The translations under genes and the position numbers were made by a program. Below the pieces are notes generated by a model. The model did no database searches, was not told the DNA's origin, and saw only the letters and a list, made by a program, of their open reading frames with translations. 64,000 bases of DNA from Eustoma russellianum (lineage: Eukaryota > Streptophyta > Magnoliopsida > Gentianales > Gentianaceae): contig AP025040.1 of NCBI GenBank assembly GCA_036186865.1, positions 11,341,476 to 11,405,475 of the forward strand, in the 5' to 3' direction. Numbering within the stretch: position 1 is the first letter of the stretch; every line of letters begins with the position of its first letter. Shown here piece by piece: positions 1-8,437 of the stretch.

Positions 1-60
1 CCTTACCGATAGCTTTTGTTGTCGTTAGAATATACTTGATATGGTTGTTGTTGTTGTAGT
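1..60 (+). repeat. RTE-type LINE/SINE 3' end stub
   Basis: The stretch matches the tail of the RTE-like LINE copies at 34630-35250 and 50795-51140: the words GATAGCTTTTGTTGTCGTT and ATATACT, then TTG repeats. Only the last 60 bp are inside the window, so a longer copy may begin upstream. TTG-rich 3' ends are known for plant RTE LINEs and partner SINEs; the assignment is by similarity only. Confidence 0.5.
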
Positions 61-673
61 GGTGCCAATGTAGGTTTTGCGCCATTTTTCCCCAATTAAT
101 TGGAATAGTCCATCTTCAAGCTTCAAGTGTTGTGCAATTAATCCAGTGTTGACCGTTAGTTGTTCAAGAACTATCGGTTTAAGTGTGTTAGTTTATGCAC
201 TTGAAATGTAATTTGGTTTTTAGGTTGAATTTGATTTTTGAACCTGTGATTGCAAGATCTATTCGTAAGTATTTTCGTCTAGGTATTTAAAGTGTTTTCC
301 CCTGCTTTTTTTATTTTTTAAAATATAATATGCATAACATATTTAATCGAGCGGCTCACGAACTTGATTGATCGATCATACTTGAATGTTCGAATATAAT
401 CAAACATACCTGAGTGAATTTGAACATTTCTAAAATTAATTCGAGCCGAGCTTGAATATCCTTGAATCTTGCTCGAGCATGTCTAATTTTTAAATATATT
501 CGACTCGATAAAAAATGTTTGACTCGACTCGGAACGTTTGCATCTCTACTGGCGACAAAGGTTTTTTTTAGGCGGTTAAAGAATTAATTAGAGTTAATTA
601 GATAATTAAATGTTTTTGTTTTAGTCTAAAACCATACGTGTTAAAAGTAAAAGAATCAAAATAGAGATGGTGT
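61..673. other. Intergenic, AT-rich, decayed repeat
   Basis: No gene is seen. Positions 340-545 are rich in TCGAG, CTCGA, TTCGAA and CGAGC words in both orientations, like the worn fold-back repeats at 33656 and 40628, but no terminal repeats or target duplication could be defined. The segment ends at the left target-site duplication of the LINE that starts at 691. Confidence 0.35.
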
Positions 674-690
674 AAAGATTAACGACAAAT

Positions 691-3030
691 ATGGAATGGT
701 TGACGTCCGGTGAACGCAATTCACGCTATTTCCATTTGTCCATGAAAATGAGACGACAGCATCAAACCGTTAAACGCCTGCGGCATACTAATGGCTCCTG
801 GATGGATGATCCAATTGAGATGAAGGATTTTATTTATAACCACTACAAGCACCTATACGATGAACCTACAGCAGACCACGGCAAGTTGCAGCTTGATTTA
901 CCTACGTTTAATCACAGTGATCGACGTTGGATAAATAGACCAATAACTGATGAGGAAATTGAGGCAGCTATCTTTTATATGGGGGCCTATAAAGCACCTG
1001 GACCAGATGGATTACCACCAATCTTTTACCAACAAAATTGGTCTACAGTTGGACCGGCTGTGACTCGGTTTATTCATGAAGCTTTCAGGACTCATACCTT
1101 CCCAGTCGAAATGAATACGTCTTACACCACACTCATTCCGAAGGTTTCGCACCCAGAGGAGGCATCCCAGTTTCGTCCCATTGCGTTAGCCAGTGTTGCT
1201 GTCAAAGCCATAACAAAGATCATAGCTACTCGGCTAAAAACAGTAATTGGCAAAATAATTTCTTCAAACCAAAGTGCATTCATTCCGGGCCGTCAAGCTG
1301 CAGACAACATTATCATCGCACAAGAAGTGATGCACACAATGCGAATCAAACAGGGACGATCAGGTTATATGGCTGTAAAGGTGGACTTGGAAAAGGCTTA
1401 TGATAAGGTGCGCTGGTCTTTTTTAAAGCAAATACTTGAACATATTGGCTTTAATACTGTTGTGGTGGACTTAATCATGTTCAGTATTCGTTCGGCATCC
1501 TTTTCGGTATTATGGAATGGAGAAGTATTACCATCCTTTCAACCGCAGCGCGGTCTTCGTCAAGGAGATCCCCTTGCCCCGTATCTGTTCTTGATGTGTA
1601 TGGAGGTTTTAAGTAGGAATATCGAAAAGGCAGTGATAACAAAGGAATGGTCTCCTGTCCGGATATCTAGGTCTGACCCTTGCATATCCCACTTATTCTT
1701 CGCCGATGATCTCCTATTATTTGGCACATCGGCACATGCACAAGCTAGGGTGATGGAACATATTCTAGCAGATTTTTGCGTCATATCAGGACAAACGGTA
1801 AGCATTCGTAAATCACAGGTGCTGGTTTCAAAAAATGTTACAGGCAGATTTGTCCCAGACATATTTCTTCGCTTGGGGTTGGAATATACTACAAACTTGG
1901 GATCCTATCTGGGATTACCGCTGCTCTCTGGTCGCAGTGGAAAACATGACTATTCGTATATCTTAGAAAAAGTGCGAAGTCGATTGGGAATAAGGCAGGT
2001 ACGACATTTATCACAAGCAGCTCGCTACATATTAGTGCAAAGTGTTCTCTCTCTCATGCCCTCTTATGCCATGCAAACGGTGCGTTTACCAGCAAGCTTA
2101 TTGGATGATATAGATAGAATGATGCGCTGCTTTTTCTAGGGGGAATCGGAACAGAAGAAAACTATACACTGGTGTTCTTGGGATGTTATTTGTCAACCCA
2201 AGGATAGAGGAGGCTTGGGTATTAAACGACTAAGGGACATGAATTTATCTATGCTGACAAAGCTTGGATGGAAATTCTTAACTCGTACGGACATTCTATG
2301 GGTCCAAGTTTTACGCTGTAAATATGGGGATCTCATGTCTCCACATACAAAACATAACTCCTCAGCTTTGTGGCGACATATTCGGTCCACTGTTCCCCTA
2401 TTGCGAGCTGGTTTGGAATCATCCAATATTTTGAGCCCGAATACATCAGACATACCGAAATGGGCAGGTAACACTTCGGGCCAATTCACGGTAGCTAGTG
2501 CTTATGAACTTCAACTATCACAGGTTCTTCCCCCAGCTACACGGGATTGAGACGCTGTTTGAGCAATGAATGGACCTCTCAGATTAAACCTCTTTCTGTG
2601 GAAAGTATGCAACAATTTCATCCCTACCGCAGTAATGCTCCATAGCCGCCACTTATCTCAGGATGCGCGTTGCAAACTTTGTGGTCATCCAGCTGGAGAT
2701 TCCTCACATGCCCTTCGGGATTGCTCACATGCGCGCAGGGTGTGGATTCGACTGTTGCGCACAGCTAGGCGACCAGTATTCATGAGTACAGTAGACTGTA
2801 AAACGTGGGTTTTGACTAACGTGGGTGACTCGGAAGTATGCAGTACGACAGGCCTTGAATGGAGATATGTTTTCCGTACAACATTACACAAGATTTGGTA
2901 CTGGAGGAATCGAGCGATACATGACGGCGACCAATGTCCGGCTGCGTGGCATACATGTCAAGAGATTGTGGATGAAACAACGAAACTTTCTGTAGCTTCT
3001 TCTCTACTTGATGTTTATAGGCAATATTAA
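691..3030 (+). pseudogene. LINE A ORF2, C-terminal part of reverse transcriptase, three stops
   Basis: One frame runs from 691 to 3030 and encodes the linker after the endonuclease, the reverse transcriptase (APGPDGLPP, DLEKAYDKV, FADDLLLFG near residue 345) and the zinc-finger-like zf-RVT region (CKLCG, ALRDCSHARRVW). It is interrupted only by TAG at 2137-2139, TGA at 2548-2550 and TGA at 2560-2562. Each stop stands where tryptophan is expected by comparison with LINE B or from its flanks (FF-stop-GES; RD-stop-DAV-stop-AMN), so all three look like TGG changed by one G-to-A step. The endonuclease and ORF1 are missing through 5' truncation. It ends after the zf-RVT region without an RNase H domain. 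A translated product would be a dead fragment. Confidence 0.9.
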
Positions 3031-3193
3031 TGTTTCAGATAGTGTGTAGACAGTTGCGATGTACAGAGAATAGGATGTTTATTTTTTTTTTGAATGAAGC
3101 TGATCTCATTTCATAAACTAAAGTAACAGTACAGAACATCAACAACTAGCGTAAAGAATCTCCTAGGTGCTATAGCGCCAGTAATACAAAAGA

Positions 3194-6100
3194 TTATCCA
3201 ATGCCTCGCCTAATAAACAAAGTACTGAGTAGTGTGGTGTCATTCTTTATCCTTTTGATTACTACCGTTGGATCCGGAGGGGAATCCGAGTTTTTGTGCA
3301 AAACGGCATTTCTCCAAAACCAAGCATTTTTGACCACCTCCCTGAACGTGTAACTCCATTTAGTGAGCTCGTCCATCCTGCCAAACTTATCATCAAGGTT
3401 TTGGTTTAACCACGTTTGTTCATTTCTCACTCTGAAGAACTTTTGCCACTGGTCCGGTGGTAAGAAATGCTTCCAAATTCTTGTCAACCAACTGCAGTCC
3501 CTTAATGTATGCATAATCGTTTCCTTACCCTTCCGACAAACCGTGCATATGGGGGAACCGATAACCCCCTTACGGTAGAGCTTCTCCGCGGTGGGGAGCC
3601 GACCTTGCCTCGCCTGCCACAAAAGGAAATTTCCCCTTTGGGGTCCCTTTAATTTCCAAATCGCTGACCAGTTCTTGCTTTGCCCGTCATCATAGGATTC
3701 TTGCTGTAGATTGTAGATTTCTCTGGCGTTAAATTTGCCGTTCGATTTAGTACACCAAGCAAAATCCAGATTCGTACCACTTCCATTCAATTGATTAGAC
3801 TGAGCTCTCAAGCAACCTTCTCTTAGGATGTGGATAGCATATTTCACACTACGCCAAATGTAGGATGGTTTGTGATTCACCTTACTATCATTCAATGGAT
3901 CCCCGTATTTCTCCCACAGTACTCGGGCCCAAAGAGATTCCCGTTCTTGTATCATTCTCCAACCGAGTTTCACAAGTAGGGCTTTATTGAGGTCGCTCAG
4001 CCTACGAAGCCCCAAGCCTCCCATCTCCTTCGGCTTACAGACTGTATTCCATGCCACGGGGTGAATCTTTCTAACTCCATTGGCTTCCCCCCATAGGAAC
4101 TTGCGATTCAGCCTTTCAATGTTATTAAGGGTACTTTCTGGAATTCTAACTGTTTGCATGTAGTATGCAGGGATTGTCGAAGTCACTGACTGAATGAGAG
4201 TTAACCTGCCCGCGTGTGAGAGAGAGTTCATCTTCCAACCTGAGAGCTTGTTTCTTACCTTGTCAAGAATTGGCTGGAAATTGGTTGGTGAAGCTCTTCC
4301 ATGAATGATAGGAAATCCTAGGTATTTCCCAAAATCGTCTGCTGCTTCAATATCAAACATCCGACTAAGGTAGGCTCTAGTTGTCTGTGGCGTGTTTGCC
4401 GAAAAAACCACCCTCGATTTTGCCGTATTAACTTTCTGCCCAGACCATCTACAGAAGTCGTGAAGAACCTTCTGCATCACTCGGGCTTGAGGTTCGGAAG
4501 CTTCTCCAAATAAAATTAAGTCATCCGCGAACATAAGGTAGGACAAATCCGGCCCTGTCCGAGTGACCTTCACCGGTTTCCACATACCATCTCTCACATG
4601 ATGCCTAATCCAAAGTCCCAGCACTTCCATACAAAGAACGAAGAGATACGGTGCTACGGGGTCTCCTTGTCGAATACCGCGCGTTGGTTGAATGTCCTCA
4701 AGCTGCTCCTCATTCCACAGAATTGTTAATTTAGCGGACCTAAGGCAGAACATTATCAAAGCACGAAAGTTCTCCTCCAACCCAATTCTCTCGAGAACTT
4801 TCGCAAGGAAGGGCCATTCGATCCGGTCGTAAGCCTTCTCGAGATCGATTTTGATCGCCATACAACCAGTCCTTCCTTTTTTGAATTTCATTGAGTGTAT
4901 CATTTCCTGGATAATTACCACGTTGTTAATCCCTTGCCTCGTGGGGATAAATGCTCCTTGATTTTCTGCAATAAGAAGAGGCAGAACATTTTTGAGCCGG
5001 TTTGCGACAACTTTGGAGATGGTCTTCACAACTACATTACAGAGTGATATTGGTCGAAAGTGGTTCACAGTGGCAGGGGCATTTTGCTTAGGAATAAGTG
5101 TTATAAGGCTCCTGTTAACATCCGCATCAAAAGTTCTGTGCTGGAAGGCGCGCTGAACAAATTTAGTGATGGAGTCTCCAACGATGGTCCAGTGTCTTTG
5201 GAAGAAGACCGGAGGTAATCCATCAGGTCCAGGGGTCTTATACGGGCCCAAACTAAACATTGCCTGTTCAATTTCCCTATCCGTCACCTCGCGGTTTAAA
5301 CTGTGCAGATCATTATCGGTGAGTTTGGGAAATGCCAGTGCGTCAGGAGGAGGATGATCAATGGGTTGAGCAGTGAATAGTTGTGTATAAAAACCTCTCA
5401 CAAGATTTTTTAGAGCGTCCTGGTCGTCAGTCCAAATACCATCCTCATTTTTAAGCCTACCAATCCTGTTTCGCCTTTTCCGACAGAGGGCAGACAGATG
5501 AAAAAATCTTGTATTCCTATCGCCACATTGGATCCACTCTGCTCGCGACTTCTGGAACCAATGAATTTCCTCTTGTTCCAAAGTGTAATTGTATTCCTTA
5601 ACCAGTTGATCCTCAAGGTGTTGTAGGAACGAAGAGTTCTTCGTAGCTAAGGTCCTTTGGATGCCCATCAATCTTGCTAAGATTTTCTTCTTTCGAGTAA
5701 ATATATTTCCGAAGACATTGGAATTCCACATCTGAGCTTGCTTCATAAAATTTTCCAAGCATATTTTCCACTCCAGATGATTCTTCCAATTCTCTCTGAT
5801 GAAGCTTTCGAAGTCTCTGTGCGTCAGCCACGCAAGTTGGAATCTAGGGGGTCTCACAGTGAGTACGCGCTCCTGTTTAAATAAAGTTAAGCACACAGGA
5901 TAGTGGTCGGAATGTGTACGTGTAAGATGTTCGACATATGCTTCAGGGAATTTGAACTGCCACAGCCTGTTCGCCCAAGCCCTGTCGATTCTCTCCATAA
6001 TATTATCTTCATCTTCTCTTAGATTTGTCCAGGTGAACGCAGGTCCTGAGAAGCCAAGATCGATCATACCACACTGGTTTAGCATATTCTGAAGCCTTTG

Positions 6101-6586
6101 ACCGCCGTTGTATTTAACCTTTCGGCCTCCACATTTATCCACCTGAGATAGAGGTTCGTTACAATCACCCATAATTAACCATGGGATGGAAACATTTCGG
6201 CCAACAGTCGTAAGATAGTCCCACAGCTGGTCACGTGTTTCTTTCTTTGGAGAGGCATAAATAAGCGAAAGGAGCCACTGGACCCGATCTCCCTCCATAA
6301 CAGCCATGCTGAGACATTGATTCTCAGGTTTAACGACCTCAAGTTTAACAGTACCATCATTCCAGAAACACCAGATTCCGCCCGCGAATCCCCGAGCTTC
6401 GACAGCAGCCATGTTAGTGAATTGAAACTGTTTTAGTATTCTCCTTGCATTATGACTACCAGTTCGGGTTTCGACAAGGCACAAGATAGCTGGGTTGTTA
6501 GCTCTAATAATTTCCTTCAGATTACGAAAGAACTTAGAGGAGGATGCTCCTCTACAATTCCAAATCAAAATCTTCATAATCAACAT
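3194..6586 (-). CDS. LINE B ORF2: endonuclease-reverse transcriptase
   Basis: The 1130-residue protein carries the machinery for target-primed reverse transcription. An AP-type endonuclease fills residues 4 to about 235 (KILIWNCRG at the start, ETRTG at 39-43, GDCNE at 140-144, SDHYP at 226-230). The reverse transcriptase covers about 440-720 (TPGPDGLPP at 451-459, DLEKAYD at 581-587, FADD at 686-689). A zf-RVT region lies at about 955-1040 with CTVC and HTLRDC. It stops soon after zf-RVT, with none of the RNase H domain found in many plant L1 proteins. No frame break is seen. The start overlaps the end of ORF1 in ATGTTGA; a second ATG three codons on gives the usual MKIL start. The protein may be active, but this cannot be judged from sequence alone. 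Confidence 0.95.
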   Translation of the reverse strand: MLIMKILIWNCRGASSSKFFRNLKEIIRANNPAILCLVETRTGSHNARRILKQFQFTNMAAVEARGFAGGIWCFWNDGTVKLEVVKPENQCLSMAVMEGDRVQWLLSLIYASPKKETRDQLWDYLTTVGRNVSIPWLIMGDCNEPLSQVDKCGGRKVKYNGGQRLQNMLNQCGMIDLGFSGPAFTWTNLREDEDNIMERIDRAWANRLWQFKFPEAYVEHLTRTHSDHYPVCLTLFKQERVLTVRPPRFQLAWLTHRDFESFIRENWKNHLEWKICLENFMKQAQMWNSNVFGNIFTRKKKILARLMGIQRTLATKNSSFLQHLEDQLVKEYNYTLEQEEIHWFQKSRAEWIQCGDRNTRFFHLSALCRKRRNRIGRLKNEDGIWTDDQDALKNLVRGFYTQLFTAQPIDHPPPDALAFPKLTDNDLHSLNREVTDREIEQAMFSLGPYKTPGPDGLPPVFFQRHWTIVGDSITKFVQRAFQHRTFDADVNRSLITLIPKQNAPATVNHFRPISLCNVVVKTISKVVANRLKNVLPLLIAENQGAFIPTRQGINNVVIIQEMIHSMKFKKGRTGCMAIKIDLEKAYDRIEWPFLAKVLERIGLEENFRALIMFCLRSAKLTILWNEEQLEDIQPTRGIRQGDPVAPYLFVLCMEVLGLWIRHHVRDGMWKPVKVTRTGPDLSYLMFADDLILFGEASEPQARVMQKVLHDFCRWSGQKVNTAKSRVVFSANTPQTTRAYLSRMFDIEAADDFGKYLGFPIIHGRASPTNFQPILDKVRNKLSGWKMNSLSHAGRLTLIQSVTSTIPAYYMQTVRIPESTLNNIERLNRKFLWGEANGVRKIHPVAWNTVCKPKEMGGLGLRRLSDLNKALLVKLGWRMIQERESLWARVLWEKYGDPLNDSKVNHKPSYIWRSVKYAIHILREGCLRAQSNQLNGSGTNLDFAWCTKSNGKFNAREIYNLQQESYDDGQSKNWSAIWKLKGPQRGNFLLWQARQGRLPTAEKLYRKGVIGSPICTVCRKGKETIMHTLRDCSWLTRIWKHFLPPDQWQKFFRVRNEQTWLNQNLDDKFGRMDELTKWSYTFREVVKNAWFWRNAVLHKNSDSPPDPTVVIKRIKNDTTLLSTLFIRRGIG

Positions 6587-8268
6587 ATTGTATTGTTGGG
6601 TGCAACCATATGACCTAGCTGCACACAGCTTTCATCTAGCATACTTTCATCGTCACGACATAAATTGGACGCCTCATCAGGCTCCATAGGACTAGGACCC
6701 GTATCCTCCATCCTATTCACATGCGTCCTCAACTCACCGTCCTGAGAATGGCCTTTGTCAGGCGGTTTCTCCTTCCATATAGAGGATTCAGGGGGTTGTA
6801 TTAGGCTACTTTTACTATGGGATTCTGTATTGGAGATATTTATGGGGGTTGGGTTAATAGTGTTGTTCTGTATGTGGGTCTTTATACAGGCGTTATGGAG
6901 TTGGCTAGAGGTTACTTCATCAGCTGGTTGTTTTGTGGGGAGGGAGGGCCAATTCATGTCTGACACCACTATGGGTGGGGCTGCATTATGGCTGCGGGCA
7001 TGGTTAGGATGTATATTTTCTTGTTTTTGGGTTTTATTCACGGGAGGTTTGGAAAGCTTTGTTTTCGGCTGTAGCTTGATTTGGACAGACTTTTTCGACT
7101 TGTGATCGCGGGAAGGTAATCTGGTTTTGTCAGCCGTGGTAACTATGGCTGGGGGTAGATTGGGTAGGCTCTGACTGAAAATGCTCTGCATTTCGGACAA
7201 CTTCGATATTTGATGGACGGATTCATCCTCCTCTTCCACCTCAAGTGCATTAAACCGGACGCTGAGGGGAAGGCTAGATAACCCCTGACCAAGTTGTTTT
7301 AGCTTAGGCGTTTTAAACACCTCTTCGCTTGAACCTTCTTCTTTTCCCGACTGTACGCGTCCTTTGCTATGTTCACCATCCGCTATTGCTCGATCGTTAA
7401 ATACCCCTCTCCTTCGGTTGTTAGATGGTATGAGCCAAGGTCCAAAAGGAGATTCAATCGTTGGAGAGGCCGCCTTAGGACCATCGCCCTTGTCCCGACG
7501 TCCCTCGGTCTCAGGGTTGTTTTCATTCAACATCACACACTCACCATCCTTGTGTCCAAACTTGCCACATTGGAAACATATGGCAAACAGCCCCTCGTAT
7601 TCAACCCGCTGGAGATGATTTTGAGGTCCTTTAAGTTTTATTTGGGGGACTAAAGGTTTATCCAAGTCAATTTCGACACACACTCGAGCGTACTTTCCCC
7701 TTTGTGCTGTGAGGGTATGGTCGTCAACTCTAACTGCCTTACCAATGCAGTTCCCCATTTCCATCAGTAAATCAGTCTCCACAAACTCCATAGGCAGCTC
7801 AGGAAATCTAACCCAAACCATAGTCTTTCTAATTTTAGCATCCGTTGTATTAAAATATGGGTGCCACTTTGATATGGTTAAGTAATGCCCCATCACAGTC
7901 CAAGGACCCTTGTTAAGCACATATTCATAATCCTCTTTGCAATAGAATCTGACTAAGTAGAAATTATCTACTAAATCAGTTAGTTCCATACCGCACTGCA
8001 ATTTCCATAAGTCCTTGAGTCTATCAGTAAGTATTTTGAAGCTAATGGACTTACCTAGGAGCTTGATGATCAAAGCTTTCCGCCAGGGCATCCACAAATC
8101 AATACATCTACTAGTAGAAATCTCGATCTCGGGCCAGGGTGAGTCGCTGTTCTCGTCATGCAGTCTCCCTGTTCGAAGTTGGTCAAGCAAATCCACTTCC
8201 CATGTGTCATTCTCATCAACACCAGTATAAATAGCAAGCTTAGGTTGAAAATAATTTTTCGTAGTAAA
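6580..8268 (-). CDS. LINE B ORF1: nucleic-acid-binding protein, 5' partial
   Basis: The frame has the DUF4283-like N-terminal domain of plant LINE ORF1 proteins (about residues 30-190 counted from 8196) followed by a CCHC zinc knuckle, CFQCGKFGHKDGEC, and a long polar, proline- and serine-rich tail. Such proteins bind the LINE RNA to form the transposition particle. The frame is open upstream of 8196 to the 5' edge of the element at 8268 with no in-frame ATG there; the first in-frame ATG is inside the domain (DLWMPWRK). So the N terminus is cut by 5' truncation or starts at a non-ATG codon. The stop codon overlaps the ORF2 start. Confidence 0.88.
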   Translation of the reverse strand, partial: FTTKNYFQPKLAIYTGVDENDTWEVDLLDQLRTGRLHDENSDSPWPEIEISTSRCIDLWMPWRKALIIKLLGKSISFKILTDRLKDLWKLQCGMELTDLVDNFYLVRFYCKEDYEYVLNKGPWTVMGHYLTISKWHPYFNTTDAKIRKTMVWVRFPELPMEFVETDLLMEMGNCIGKAVRVDDHTLTAQRGKYARVCVEIDLDKPLVPQIKLKGPQNHLQRVEYEGLFAICFQCGKFGHKDGECVMLNENNPETEGRRDKGDGPKAASPTIESPFGPWLIPSNNRRRGVFNDRAIADGEHSKGRVQSGKEEGSSEEVFKTPKLKQLGQGLSSLPLSVRFNALEVEEEDESVHQISKLSEMQSIFSQSLPNLPPAIVTTADKTRLPSRDHKSKKSVQIKLQPKTKLSKPPVNKTQKQENIHPNHARSHNAAPPIVVSDMNWPSLPTKQPADEVTSSQLHNACIKTHIQNNTINPTPINISNTESHSKSSLIQPPESSIWKEKPPDKGHSQDGELRTHVNRMEDTGPSPMEPDEASNLCRDDESMLDESCVQLGHMVAPNNTIC

Positions 8269-8437
8269 TGAATAGGATGTTTATTTGAATACATGAATAA
8301 AGCGATCCATTCCCATCAAAGATTAACGACAAATCAAAAATAATTTTTCGTAGTATTTTTCTTATTTAAAGTTTTTCCAAACGATATGTGTATCGCTATG
8401 TACTCGTACAAGTACTTTCACTGACGAAGTGGTAAAT

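Larger units (their letters stand above)
3085..8269 (-). mobile_element. Nearly complete L1-type LINE (LINE B) nested in LINE A
   Basis: The perfect 17-bp repeat GAATAGGATGTTTATTT lies at 3068-3084 and 8270-8286, inside the 3' noncoding part of LINE A. Read on the minus strand the element has ORF1 (8268-6580), ORF2 (6586-3194), about 100 nt of 3' noncoding DNA and a short poly-A tail (T run, 3085-3091). Both frames are open. The perfect duplication and open frames suggest a recent insertion. ORF1 stays open up to the 5' boundary without an ATG, so a few codons and the 5' UTR promoter are probably lost through 5' truncation. Confidence 0.93.
691..8317 (+). mobile_element. 5'-truncated L1-type LINE (LINE A), split by LINE B
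   Basis: The perfect 17-bp repeat AAAGATTAACGACAAAT lies at 674-690 and 8318-8334 and marks the target-site duplication. The element starts abruptly in the middle of ORF2 at 691, as expected for 5' truncation, and its 3' noncoding end stops at about 8317. A second LINE on the other strand (3085-8269) was later inserted into this 3' noncoding part, so LINE A sequence is 691-3084 plus 8287-8317. The right end is about 120 bp from the PPR start codon at 8438. Confidence 0.9.
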
